The notes under the pieces were generated by a model. That model was not told the origin of the DNA. It made no database searches and saw nothing but the letters and a program-made list of their open reading frames with translations. Shown one piece after another: positions 11,183 through 22,766 of a stretch of DNA of 64,000 nucleotides; within the stretch, counting starts at the first letter, position 1, and each line of letters opens with the position of its first letter. Position numbers and translations under genes: made by a program. This stretch comes from Phallus indusiatus (Eukaryota > Basidiomycota > Agaricomycetes > Phallales > Phallaceae). The stretch covers positions 1 through 64,000 of the forward strand of contig JAQFWX010000050.1 in the NCBI GenBank assembly GCA_027605045.1. Reading direction: 5' to 3'.

Positions 11183-11947
11183 CGCTATTTTCTTTTGTTG
11201 TAAGAAACTAGAGATTATGTGTTTAGAAAGAAAAAAAAGAGAGGTTCTGAAGATAGAGATTAAAGCAGAAAAGGTGAAAGTCTTAAGATAAAAAGTTAAG
11301 AATTAAAAGATGAGAAAAAAACTGTTAATATTGAGGGGGAAAGAATGTAACGGTTTATAATATTATATACACATTTTTTTCCCCGTCCGCAAGTATAGGA
11401 CTGGTCTGATATCGCCGAATGTATAGGTACGTACGGCTACATACGTACGGTAGAGACAGAGCAAGGGACGACGATACATCATATACATACATGATGTTCG
11501 ACATGCCCCGATAAGCAGGAGCAGTTCTGGGGGAGTACAGAAGTATCACAAATTCTACACGTCTGGTGAACCTTGCTGTATGCAAGGGAATATGATACTA
11601 TTATGTAAGAGCTATTTCAAAGGATTCTATTTCATTCTGTCGTTGGAGGAATATAGATATATGCTCGTTGGACAGTGAAAGTCTGTACATCTACGTCTCA
11701 GAAGGAATTCAGATCAAAAGATGTCCTCGGTACTTAGTATCTGTCAGTAGCCGTATAGTACTATTTAGTTTGACGTTCACACCATTGATCAGTCTCACTA
11801 AAAACAAACGCAAACGAAACAAAAAGGCTAAGAATAGTTTTCTTTTCAAATAAATAAAGTAAACAAAATTTTCTTTTTCAAAAACACAACAACAAAAATT
11901 AAAAACTCTCTGAACAACTCTTTTGACCCATTCTGAGCCCTGAACTT
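11183..11947. other. Duplicated promoter remnant and AT-rich spacer
   Basis: The first half is the duplicated promoter sequence of the truncated copy. The second half (about 11590-11947) is AT-rich 3' flank of the intact secreted-protein gene. No other gene is seen. Confidence 0.5.
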
Positions 11948-12548
11948 TTAGTTGGAACTGGAAGTATCGTTGCCAAACGGACCTCCTGAAACGCCAGAGT
12001 CATCGAAACGGGCTTGGGCGTCTTCAGCGGTAGTGCAGGCAAGAGTAGTGCCATTGTCGTTGACGAGAGGCAATCCGAAGCACTGAGTCTGGGGCGGGCA
12101 CCCCTCTAAAACAAATGAATTGCCGACACACTAATAAAAAGAAAAATTCGAAAATAATCTCCTGTCAGATTCTGGACATGCAAGAAGAAAGAGAAAGGAG
12201 AAAAGAAAAGATACGATGTTTAAATGGGTGAATTGATTAAAAGTTACCGACCTGAGCAAATCCGCCATTGACGCAAGCATTGTCTCCAGGATTGCAGGTA
12301 CTGTTAACAGTCAGGTTCGCAAATCCTTGGCTAGAAAACAAAAAAATGAGAGATGATTTAGTTCGACTTTTTGTCCATACAGATAAAAATTTATGGGTAA
12401 ATAATTACTTTAACAGTTGAGCAGCCTTCCCGTTGGCGGCAGCCTGACTAGCATCGATGGCTCTTCTAAATAACGACACTGGACCTGCCGAGACATAGGC
12501 GGTGGTGGTGGCCAAAACAATAGAAACAAAAAGGGTGGAGAATTGCAT
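11948..12548 (-). CDS. Small secreted protein (126 aa)
   Basis: Exons 12548-12409, 12330-12248 and 12105-11948 total 381 nt. The product starts MQFSTLFVSIVLATTT with a typical signal peptide, probably cleaved after VSA near residue 21. A short region with an Arg pair follows, then a mature domain with five Cys in the contexts NSTC, DNAC, EGC, TQC and LAC and a Gly/Ser-rich tail (SGGPFGNDTSSSN). The GDNACVNGGFAQ and GLPLVN..GT..AC.T..DA segments resemble a widespread agaricomycete family of small secreted proteins of unknown function; this is from memory, not a search. An odd number of Cys is unusual for a fully disulfide-bonded protein. A truncated sibling lies about 1.3 kb downstream. Confidence 0.75.
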
Positions 12549-12670
12549 CGTTATTTTTTGTTGTGAGAAAGAAAAGGAGGTTCTGAAATGGAAATTAAAG
12601 TAGGAAAGATGAAAGTAAGATAGAAGATGTGGAAGAAGCTGTTGAGTTTTGAAGGAGGGAGAGTGCACGG

Positions 12671-12680
12671 TTTATATACA
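12671..12680 (-). promoter_or_regulatory. TATA box of the small secreted-protein gene
   Basis: On the minus strand this reads TGTATATAAA, about 125 bp upstream of the ATG at 12548. A similar AT-rich block lies at the matching place upstream of the truncated copy (about 11353-11372). Confidence 0.5.
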
Positions 12681-12850
12681 CTTTTTTTCCGGTTGTGCAA
12701 GTATAGAACTGGTCTGATGTCGCCGAAGGTACGTACGGCTACGTATGATAGGGAAAGAGAAAGGAACGGCGATACATGTACATGCTCCGATAACAGGAGG
12801 AGTTCTGAAGAGTTTGTACTCGATATCGACTGGGGAGGTGAAGGACCTTA

Positions 12851-14899
12851 GTTTGACTGCCCACAAGAACATAATATTTCTTAGATAGAAAAAAAAAAGA
12901 GTGGTACTAACACAATTTCATGTTCATCTGCGTAATTCATCTTTAGAAAGGAAGAAATTCAGCATAGTGTTCGGACGGATCAGACCGAAGCTCTGACCGC
13001 AAAGGGAAACCGATCTGATGCACACACCTAAAATTGCAACCATCAAAGACGACCACCATGAACGTACATAAATAAATAGGTACGTACTTGCGCAGTATAC
13101 ATAGCATCATGGCCTTCTGCACCTCTGCACCCTAGATCAACCTGATATGCGCTGCCTTAGGACAACGTCGCCGAGCTGAGATTGGTATTGACATGATAAT
13201 AACATAACCACAGGCTGTGTCCAATTCTCCAAGCGGGCAGGGACCTTTACGACCACAGCAGTAAGCAGTGACTTTGACTTGGACGGTACGCCGACTTGAC
13301 ATATTTAAGTATAGTGGTGCGATTGGATCGCCGTGTTGTTGCCGCGACTGTAATATGGAGCAATGATCGGTTAACCAAGAGTATGCAACAGCGAACATTT
13401 CACTGGTTCAATTGTTCCAATAACGATCGCGCAGTAGATAATTCCTTGACGAAACGAGCCAAGTTCTATATTCCAGCTCATCCCGCGCGGTCTAAATGGC
13501 ATGAGCCTCTTTCCCTATAGTGTGTTCTTCCGGAGTGAATATGCAAAAATGGAACTCACCGCGAGGGTGTTTCTATTAATATTCTCCTCAAACCTCAAAA
13601 AGATTCCCTTCCTTTCTTTGGATGCAAAAACAGCCTGGGCTACAAATCAAACACGCACAGCGTGACGGCCAATCCAATCAGATCCAACCAGACAAGCTGG
13701 CAAACCTGTGAATTCATGTTCACGCGATATCGCATATGTATTATAGACGACATCAGGATCACACCCTGCTGATCTAGACCTCCGTACTGTTGCATATTTT
13801 CTCGAAGAAACATATAACACAGGGAAACATGAACCACGCACTACAAGGGGAAGATAAGCGAAAACGAATGTCATCCAGTGCTCAACAGAACGCAAGGCCA
13901 TTTGCAAAGATTGTCACCTAGGAAACATGAGATGAAGACCGTCGCCGTCATCGCTTTGTCTTTGGTCCCGCTGGTATTATTATGATTTATCGTACAATCG
14001 ATCTTACACTCCCGACGACCTACTAAATGATCATTGTTGATTGGTTTTAAAGATTGCCTTTTGCACTCGTTGTCTGGTTTGTTGCGAAATCAACTTCGGA
14101 AAAACCAAATTCTCACGTAGCCAAGCCTAAGCCAACCATGAGGCGCCACAGACAGCGGACGCAGATCCTTCACGCGCCCAACACGGACGCTGACGAAATT
14201 GAATCCGGATCCAGCTGCAGAGTCTAGATTGCAGATAAGGGACTCCTTTTCTTTCAACATTCTTCTGCGCAATTGATATTGCTCTTCATTGAGAATTTGA
14301 AGCCAGTATGTAGATACAAGAATAATACTGGTTGAATAGACTGTGTCAGCATGTGTTCGCTCGATTCAGATAACGGGAATGTGTGGATGATACCAGTCCC
14401 ATATTTGAAAATGTGACAAAGTAGCTAACAGAGTATAAGAATGGACACGAGGGGAAAAGAGCGTGGCAGAGTGATGTGGTCATAATTGACGTAAAGTTGC
14501 ATGCTTTGAGCTAGTAGCTCAATCAATTAATCAAATGAGCATGCATGGTGAAGAGGATAAGATAGGAGGATATCTCAGGATGGATGGACGATATACGGAA
14601 TAGGGGGAAGAGTACTGGCGTGGGAGTGATTGATTGAGACTGGCTGGCAATTGAGACTAGCACTGACTGAGTCTGAGTCATCCGTCGACTGGAAGATTCC
14701 ATCCGCAGGGATTAGCGCCCTAACATATGTAATCTAGCCTGCCGGGACTGGCGTGGCCCTTTCCCTTCATCTTGTCTTGCAAATTAGACGCCCATTTTCC
14801 ACCTTTCCGCTTTGCCTTTCGCTCCAAAAAAAAAAATTCTTTGTCTTCTTTCTCCTCTCCTGACTCCTCTTTCCTCTCACTTCAACAACAACTACAATC
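12851..14899. other. 2 kb intergenic region upstream of the bZIP gene
   Basis: Several short frames occur on both strands, but none shows a domain, a signal peptide or splice partners. The last 150 bp before the bZIP ATG are pyrimidine-rich (TTCTCCTCTCC-type runs), typical of fungal 5' untranslated leaders. The stretch likely holds the bZIP promoter. Confidence 0.5.
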
Positions 14900-17204
14900 A
14901 TGGCTACCATGCTCGACTATGAGCAACACAATGCTCCCTCTTCAGCCACTTCAAATCCTATCAACTTTGAAGAACTCTTCAACATGGAACTTTTCGCCGG
15001 CTCCCAGATAGACGGCACAACTTCTCCTTCCCTCTCAAGAGCTGGCTCAAATTCTCCAAGCACATCATTCTTGTCTCTTCCTCCCGCTACTCCTCCTACT
15101 CTTCTTCCTCCTTCATCAGAGTCTTTCATTAATAATGCCAACTTGGATGCTGCTGCCGCTGCCGCCATGTTCGATTTCGCTCTTCCCGAGTCCGAGTCTG
15201 ACTTTACTAAGCCACCCACCATTCCGTTGCACCCAACTATCCATGGCTTGTCTATGGCAATGGGTCTAGACTTGGAAGACTCGCCAAGTAATTCTACATC
15301 TCCTCAGTCGACAGCCTCTCCCTACAACTTTTTCGGCTCATTTTCTCCCGTCACTCCTCCCGATGTGAGCCGCACCGCCGACTCACAACGCTTGTCGTCG
15401 TCGTTGTCCCCATCAAAGTCCATATTCGCCATCGACCCCAGTCTCGTCGACGTTCCTTCCTCATTCACAGAGCCTCAGACCTCTTTTAACAGCTTGCACT
15501 CAATAGACGAGGAAGACGATTCTGAAGTATCGGACGACGACCATGACGCCGAATTGGATATGGACGAGCCAGTTGCTGCACTGCCTGTTAAAGTAGGCGG
15601 TAAAGGAAAAGGCCGAAAGGGAACGGTTGCTTCCGGCGGTGTGACTAAACGATCCGCATCTGGCGGATCAAAGGCTTCAGAGAGAGAAAGAAGTATCGCC
15701 GATGGTGATTGGAGACCTAGTCCCGAGGAGTATAAGAAGATGAGCAGTAAAGAGAAACGACAGCTTAGGAATAAGATTTCTGCTAGAAATTTCCGTATTA
15801 GACGTAAAGGTAAGAAGAGATTATATACTAATATAATTCAGGTGTTGATAGATTCTCCTTTTAGAGTATATTTCAACTTTGGAAGGAGATATCGCTGACC
15901 GTGATCGTCTCATCGAGGCTATCCGCTCAGAACTAGGTTCCACCAAATTAGAAAACGATGCCCTCCGCCAAGAAGTCGAGGCGCTGAAACGTGCCATGCT
16001 CGAGGGTCGTGCCAATCCAGATTTGCCACCTCCTGCACCTTTACCGCTTGCGCCCGCCGCAAGTGCCAATTCCGCACCCACTACTACTACTACCAAACGA
16101 TCGTCAAGTCGTCTCTCGAAACCGAACACCCAAAAGGATCTCCCACCTACATCACCGCGTGCCTCAGCGGCTCGTGCATTCTGGGGTGGTCGGGGTGGCA
16201 ACAATGTATTCGGCGGAGCCGCAGGTGGTGGTGTTACTTCTGTCCACGCAACTCTCGTACCGGATCTTTTCTCACAAGTGAAAAACGACATTCAGTTCCA
16301 TGATCAAGAGAATATTAATCCCGCGCTTAATTTACCGTGTTTCGGTGGATTTGGAGTGCAGAATTTCGGAGGAGCGGGAGCGTCGTCGGGTTTCGCGGGT
16401 GGAAAGTTGTCCGGAGCAGGACTTGGGTCGAATTTCGATGCGTTTGCGGAGACGAATCCGTTTACGTTTAAATCGCTTGATTCGTATCGAATGCAACTTT
16501 GGGGACGGATGGCTCGTGAAGCTGGACAGAAACAAGCTAGGGCATCTCAGCAGCAACAACAACAGCAACAGACTCCTCTTCCACCGCCTCAAGGACTCGC
16601 TTCGATTCTTCGTCCAGCTTATTTCAACACCCCATCACGCGAATCGATCAAAGAGAAAGATTACAACAACAACACCAATCAACGGTACTCGTCGTCTTTA
16701 ACGGCATTGCTTTCAGGCAAACTCATGCCCGCGAGTTCATTCTCATCACCTACATCATTCTACCCTTCTCCTCCCTCATCGCCTCGTCTCTCTCCATTAC
16801 CCACGTCGACGACAGCTCAGCCGGACCATGCTATTCTCGCGTCTATCGCATCGCAGACGTTGTTCTCCAAGCTTGGAAATGCATTCTGGGACGCTTTTGC
16901 ACGACCTTCTTCTTCGTCTGCTTCGTCTTCTGCTTCTGCTTCATCTTCTCCTGCTCGTGGTGATTGGGATCATGATAAAGTGAGACGTGTGTTGGAAGGT
17001 AAAGCGGTTGTTAAGATCGTGGATGTGGATACTACTACTACTGGGGAGGCTGATTCTGCGGATGCGCTTGAGGCGTCGATGAAGAAGTTGAGTATTGGAA
17101 GGGGTGCTGGATCGACGTCAACTTCGGGGTCGGGATCGTGTTCGGATACGTGTGCTTGTGTTTTGTCGAGAACGAAAGCGGCTGTTATCGGAAAGAAAAC
17201 ATAA
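14900..17204 (+). CDS. bZIP transcription factor (749 aa)
   Basis: Exons 14900-15809 and 15865-17204 total 2250 nt; the 55 bp intron splits the bZIP domain. The ATG at 14900 is in a good context (ACAATCATGG). The N-terminal half is Ser/Pro/Thr-rich with an acidic stretch (about residues 195-215), likely an activation region. The basic region runs about 281-304 with the signature N291-x7-R299 (NKISARNFR), followed by a leucine zipper with heptad positions at L309, I323, L337 and L344. C-terminal to it are a long Ala/Pro/Gly-rich region, a short poly-Gln run near 16550 and a conserved-looking block (LASIASQTLFSKLGNAFWDAF). It should act in the nucleus as a dimer. The target genes are unknown. 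It lies about 1.5 kb upstream of the terpene synthase array, and a dead copy of its 3' end lies inside that array, so the two have been duplicated together. Confidence 0.9.
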
Positions 17205-18600
17205 ACATAAACACTAAACACTAAACATTAAACATAACATCTTTCTCTTCTCTATCCGCTGGACGTTACGCAAACATACACATTGTAATTCTCATCTTTT
17301 TCTCTCTTATCTTACATATTCACTTAAAAATCTTTTCTCGTCCTCGCATGTCTTCCTTTCCCTCTGTCTCTGTCTCTGTCTCTCTCTCGTTTTACAGTGT
17401 ACGATATAAAAAGTAAATTTTCCCTCGTTTCGCTTCTCTTTTCATCGTTAATATGCCATCATCATCATTCTTTCATTTCCATTTTCTTCCTTTCTTCTTT
17501 CATTTTTCGGACAGACAAATAACGTCTTGGAATCTACCCCGTCCCGTCCCTCGTTCCGTGCTTCTCTTCAAATTCCAAAGTCTTGAGTTCCGAATCCCAG
17601 CTCCCTACTTATCCATCCGTCTATATCGCTCTTACAAGTCAAAGTTGCTGCAATTCTCGCGTATCTATTTTTTTTTCATTTCATTTTCTTTTCGTTTTTG
17701 TTTGCTTTATATATACAACGTTGTCTTGTCTTGGAAAATAAATAAATAAAAAACAAGGGTTTTTTTCATCATGATATGTTTTGTGTCGTGCACGTCGATA
17801 ATTGTTTTTGTTGAACTACGTGTTTTATTCTTTACGTTGCTTTGATGTGTAATTGATTGTAATAGGATGTCCGGATAATAGCGGATGGTGAATGTAGTAC
17901 TAGTAGTAGTATGTATTAACAGTCAATGAGTAACTGCTCTTTGTGTCTCATTTATTTAAAAAGAAAAGATAGACAAATTCCTTTTTTTGTTTTATCGTTT
18001 TGATGAGAGGAGAAGGAACTTGAAAATCTGCCACGCGCTCTAATATTAAATAAAGCGACGTCCACTAATACTAATAGACTAAGTCTATAGTTTCAAACTT
18101 CAAAAGCTTTTTCACATGTGAGTATCGTCAGCTTTATATAATTTATATAATCGGTGGAGGTTATATATGTATATTACTTACTGTAGAGTTCTGAGTCACC
18201 GTCATCATGCATCAGACATCAGTCATCAGACATCCCTGCACCTTGCAGCCTGCCAGTGGATATATATTTCTCTCCAGATGCAAGGGGTGTCTAGTCAGCG
18301 ACGTTACGAACTCTGTCCAGGATAGAGAGAAATTTATTTATTTCCGACACGGACTCTTTTCAATTATCTATATCTCGAGAAACGACCGTTTTTGAATTTT
18401 GAAATGCATATTATGATGTACATGCTCTGCAGCTGACGTCGGTCGACCTACATATTTCACAAAATATTAAAACTCATCAATTCTGTCAGTTGACACGCAT
18501 TTCGTTTCGGTGTAATGGTCGTAAAACGTGTACGACTGTCGGTCTTCGACGTAAAATATATGTATGTTCATAGTATGACAGTAATGTATGCGCACTGTAA
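17205..18600. other. bZIP 3' flank and terpene synthase upstream region
   Basis: No gene seen. The segment near 17943-18040 (GATAGACAAATTCC, then AAAATCTGCCACGC) recurs at about 20420-20505 downstream of TS1. It also contains one arm of a long inverted repeat (18330-18388). Confidence 0.6.
18330..18388. repeat. Inverted repeat arm, left
   Basis: This sequence, containing TTTCCGACACGGACT, matches in reverse complement the segment at 22557-22605. The two arms lie about 4.2 kb apart and enclose TS1 and the bZIP fragment. Confidence 0.65.
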
Positions 18601-18632
18601 ATATACCAAACTCAAAGGTTTCCGAATTTTTC

Positions 18633-18649
18633 GCCACCTCATCATCATC
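18633..18649 (+). promoter_or_regulatory. Shared upstream block of TS1
   Basis: Reads GCCACCTCATCATCATC about 80 bp upstream of the TS1 ATG. Nearly the same block lies upstream of TS2 (22694-22706), and a looser version lies upstream of TS3 (25309-25321). TS1 lacks the TATAAA that follows it in the other two. Possible core promoter or transcription factor site. Confidence 0.45.
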
Positions 18650-18727
18650 TTTGAAAAAAAATGCATACTATGATGATTCAGATACAAAAGTAGAAAGAAA
18701 GAAAAAATGAAAAAGAAAAACTCAATA

Positions 18728-20230
18728 ATGTCTTCCCAATCATCAACACTAGTTCTGCCGATGGCACCGCCAGCGGTGTCGACAGAGTCAGCAGTGGCTG
18801 CTGTGGCAGCTACCAGTGCACGTCCACGTTGGATACAGGTTCCCAACACATTGGAAACCTGGCCTTGGTCTCGACCTCGAGAGATCAGTCCTCTTTATGC
18901 TATATGCAAAGCTGAATCTTCAGCATGGATTCAGTCTTTCAGCGCGTTGGATGAATCTGTTCAAAAAGCATTAGACAAATGCATTCCCAGTAAGTACTAG
19001 TGGGGCATAATCCTGCAAAAAATAAATAAATCGAAGACTTACCACCACCACTACTTATGAAAAGGTCTTTTGGTTGCACTGAGTTGCCCCGAGTCGTCCG
19101 AGTTATCTCCTGACAAAGGTTCGACGGGCTTTTGCTCTCTCTCCCCCTGATTTTAGTATATCGCTACTAATAATAATTTTCTCCAGACGCTTTTCGTCTC
19201 AACTGCGATTTAATAGCGTTTTTGTTTGTGATCGACGAGTACACGGATAAAGAAGCTCCTGACGTGGTGCAAATCCAAACAGACATCATAATGGATGCAT
19301 TCCATCATCCGCGCATTCCAAGGCCTGATACGAGTGATCAATGGATTCTGGGTGAAATGGCTCGTCAGTACGTTATTTCTTCATCTACCCCAAATAATAC
19401 TCACTCATTGCTCATTGTTAAGATTTTGGGAAAACGCAATGCGTATAATGACACCCACACTCCAACGCCGGTTTATCGATGCCTTCCAAACGTACCTCAG
19501 CGGTGTAGTTGAAGAAGCCAAAGACAGAACGACTCATCACCGTCGCACTGTCGAAGGCTATTTTGAGGTCCGTCGAAAAACCGTTGCGGCAAGACTTTTG
19601 TTCGTTTTAAGTGAAATCGATCTGGATATTCCCGAACATATCAGAAACCATTCTGCCATCGAAACTTTGACGAGTTTGTCTGCTGATATGATTTTTGTTG
19701 AGAATGATGTGTTATCATATAACAAAGAGTAAGTAAGAAATTCAATCAAAAAAAGAAAAAGTCATGACTCACAATTGTTTTGTTCTTTCAAAAAAGACAG
19801 GCTAGAGGTGACCCTCACAACCTGATTACGGTCGCCATGCGCGATTTCAACACGGATGTTCAAACCGCCATTGACTGGGCTGGGGATTATCACGAGAGTC
19901 TGGAACGTCAATTCCTAGACCTATGGCTCAATACTGTTCCAACACTTATTCAGGGTCTGTCCAAACAAGCGGGTAAGGACGTTCAGGTTTATTGTGAAAG
20001 ATTGGCTTGTTGGGTTCGGGGCAATAAATCCTGGTCCTTTGAGGTACGTTACGGCAGAAATCGCGTGCTATTTTTATAACCTTTGTTTTATTTAGTCCGA
20101 GAGATATTTTGGTGAATATGGACTGGAAATACAGAATACATGTCGGGTCGAACTCCTCCCGGCGAGGAACTCCAATAGCATATCCGTCACTGGCAGCTGC
20201 GATGCCGGGCAAGGCGTTTCAAGTTCTTGA
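18728..20230 (+). CDS. Sesquiterpene synthase TS1 (394 aa)
   Basis: Class I terpene cyclase expected to ionise farnesyl diphosphate and cyclise it in the cytosol. Six exons: 18728-18989, 19065-19118, 19187-19367, 19423-19728, 19797-20043 and 20096-20230, total 1185 nt. Metal-binding motifs are present: aspartate-rich DEYTD at residues 122-126 and NSE-type NDVLSYNKE at 260-268. The C-terminal Arg-Tyr pair (SERYFG, 353-354) that usually contacts diphosphate is also present. The frame resembles the agaricomycete group that includes 6-protoilludene synthases (PNTLETWPW, KAESSAW, ARQFWENA, SYNKEQARGDPHN blocks); the actual product cannot be read off. It has a longer N-terminal extension (about 35 Ala/Ser/Pro-rich residues) than TS2-TS4, and exon 2 is 54 nt in place of 39. 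The start chosen is MSSQSS; an in-frame ATG at 18707 would add seven residues. Confidence 0.9.
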
Positions 20231-20780
20231 AACAAATTAGCTATTAGATGTGCATGTAGAGACCTGAATTTTTATTGTCAATCATTTTTTTGTCATTTGA
20301 GGAAGAGAGAAAGGTGCTGGATGTTCGCTGGGTATAATTGAGTAGTAAATGAATTATATGAGTCACTCGCCTGTTCGCATCCCTTTAGCGACCCCAGACT
20401 CGAATTTTTCGCCTTTGGCTCTCATTTCAAAGAAGGGATAGACAAATTCCTTTTTTGTCATTTGATTGAGAGGGAGGGGGAGAGAGAGAATCTGCCACGC
20501 TGAAGCTACTCGCGGGCACTATCCTCCGAGTGACCAACTTTGGGCGGTCGTCTATCATATAATCTATTCTCTTCCTCTTCCACTACGTCATCCTCTCGCT
20601 TCAAGTCCCAAGCTTTCTCCCTTAACCTTCCACATTCATATTCAACTCTCGTGTCAGAATGCGATAGGTATCACACTTTCGTATAAGTGAATCATCATAC
20701 GTTTCAGCTTTTTTCTTCGAGCTTCTTTGATGGTTTGCCCTCCTCCAAAGACTGAAATCATGATGTTTGCCACGGGTCGA
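20231..20780. other. TS1 3' flank with shared repeat sequences
   Basis: No gene. It includes a block (20345-20410: TGAATTATATGAGTCACTCG, CTGTTCGCATCCC) that recurs downstream of TS2 (24472-24540), TS3 (27131-27176) and TS4 (29015-29095), and a block resembling the bZIP 3' flank (20420-20505). Confidence 0.65.
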
Positions 20781-21264
20781 CTCTTCGTCCAGCTTATTTC
20801 AACACACCATGCGAGTCGATCAAGGAGAAAGTGTATAACAACAATCATTAACGGTACTTGTTGTCTTTGAGAATTTGACGGCTTTCAGGCAAACTGTTCT
20901 CATCTGCTACATCGTTCTATCCCTCTCCTCCTTCATCGCCTCTCCTTTCTCCATTGCCTATGTCAACGTCGGACTCTACAACTCAAACACATGCTCACAT
21001 GCTATTCTTGCGTCTATTACGTCACAGAAGTTGTCCTCCAAACTTGGAAATGCGTTCTAGGACGCTTTTGCACGACCATCTTCGTCGTCTTCCTCTTCCT
21101 CTTCCTCTACGTCTTCTGCTTCTGCGTTGTATTGTGGTGATTGGGATCATGATACAGTGAGACGTGCGTTGGAAGATAAAGCGGTTGTTAAGTTAAGATC
21201 GTAGATGTGGATACTACTGGTGGTAGTGGTAGTAATGAGGTTGATTCTGCGGATCCAATATAGA
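20781..21264 (+). pseudogene. Dead copy of the bZIP gene 3' end
   Basis: Corresponds closely to 16605-17065 of the bZIP gene: it starts in CTTCGTCCAGCTTATTTCAA, passes through the Ser/Pro-rich part and the block equal to SQTLFSKLGNAFWD, and ends near GATTCTGCGGAT. Here that block has a stop in place of Trp (GCGTTCTAGGAC, about 21051-21062), and several insertions and deletions break the frame. There is no basic region or zipper. It marks a duplication that carried bZIP and terpene synthase sequence together. Confidence 0.85.
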
Positions 21265-22650
21265 GGTAAGTAAGTTGATGTTGATTAAACCTTAACTGAA
21301 TGTACGTAGAAAGCAAAGAGGATCGATTATAGTAACTATGGAGGTAGTCTCAGATCGGGTCTGTAGACTAATGTAGATGTCCTATGACTACTTGTGACTT
21401 GGCACCGATGCACAACAAAAGCTCCGCACGGACGAGCATTTTCAGCGATTTGCGAAAGAAATTGTGAGTAAATTACAATACCGATTATGCAAGGCTGACA
21501 GTGTCTCTGGCGTCTCAGTTAAGTTACGTGAACGATCCGTCCAGGTTCTGGTCCACAGATTTTCTCCTTCGCAACCCTACTCCTTTTCTGCTTTCAGCAA
21601 TGATGAAGTGAGAGAAAGAGAGCTAAGGAGCGCTTTGTTGCCCTTTTAACAAAGAGAAAACTAGGAAAGGCTTTAGAAAATGAAAAATGGGACGTATATC
21701 GGTCTCTTTTCAAGAGAACCTCAGGCGTGAGGACCGAGAATGCTATGAGGGCTTGGTGCAACACAAACTTTCGTCGATGACGAGACATGGGTGAGTAAGG
21801 CGCGACGACTTAGTACTTAATATTTAATACCCACTTTTGTTTTCACCAGCATTGACTAATTTCGCCAGCGGCTATACATACATGTGATAACGGCAGTCGT
21901 ACAATCTATGACACCCGGACATTTTACCTTACCCGTGTAAAACAGAATTGCGACGTAACACGTTGATTTCTGCGACAGGTATTATTACGCTACCACTCAG
22001 AAACCCATGAAAGCGGTGTTAACCACACCACATCCACTTTCGCATACTTTCCTTGGCAGAGCTCGACGGATAACCTTCCAAACAGTGCTGGGACGACGCA
22101 AAAGAGGATGAAAAAGTATTGATAACGCACGAAGCCACAAGGCATCGATAGGTTGACTTGCATTTCCTTCACGCTTTTTGCATTACATATTATATCACAT
22201 GCTCGTGCGAGGCATAGGGCTCGAGATGACATTCAACTCGTCAAGGCAAGACTTGTGTCAGAACATGAATCCATTGCCGAATGCATAAACCATTTCCACT
22301 TCTGGCTCGTGTATGAACCTGCCTATCGATAATCGCCTACTATACGAACGATTGTGAGGGTGAATACACATATTTACATAGTGCATTGTCATACTATGAA
22401 CATATATTTACTACGTCGCAACTTGAAACTTGAAGGACCGTAAACTCTTATTACGCCATTACACTGACATTAATGGGGGGGAAAAAGTGTGGCAAACTGG
22501 CAGAATTGATGACTTTTTTGTCATATGTATATTTATATGTGTATTGATCATTGTTCAACGTCGTTTTTGAGATAATTGAAAAGTCCGTGTCGGAAATAAA
22601 TTTCTATGGTCCTTCTCGACGACGTATACTATGTAGTAAAATAATGACAG
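21265..22650. other. Intergenic region between bZIP fragment and TS2
   Basis: No gene I can support; short frames on both strands have no recognisable features. The right inverted-repeat arm (22557-22605) and the TS2 promoter lie at its end. Confidence 0.5.
22557..22605. repeat. Inverted repeat arm, right
   Basis: Reverse-complement partner of 18330-18388, containing AGTCCGTGTCGGAAATAAAT. It sits about 160 bp upstream of the TS2 start. Confidence 0.65.
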
Positions 22651-22693
22651 CACTATAACAAATTTAAGACAAAAGCCGTTTGTCTTGTCTTTT

Positions 22694-22720
22694 GCCACCT
22701 CATCATTATCCTTATAAATA
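22694..22720 (+). promoter_or_regulatory. TS2 promoter block with TATA box
   Basis: GCCACCTCATCAT is followed by a TATA element TTATAAATA (22712-22720), about 50 bp upstream of the ATG. The arrangement is shared with TS3. Confidence 0.55.
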
Positions 22721-22766
22721 GAAACGTTGTATGGTAGAACTCCAGCAGCAACAAAACTCAATTTGA

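Noticed and set aside
14917..17221. Long minus-strand frames across the bZIP gene (for example 14917-15222, 15821-16291 and 16332-16592)
   Set aside because: Shadows of the Ser/Pro-rich coding strand; the bZIP reading is decisive.
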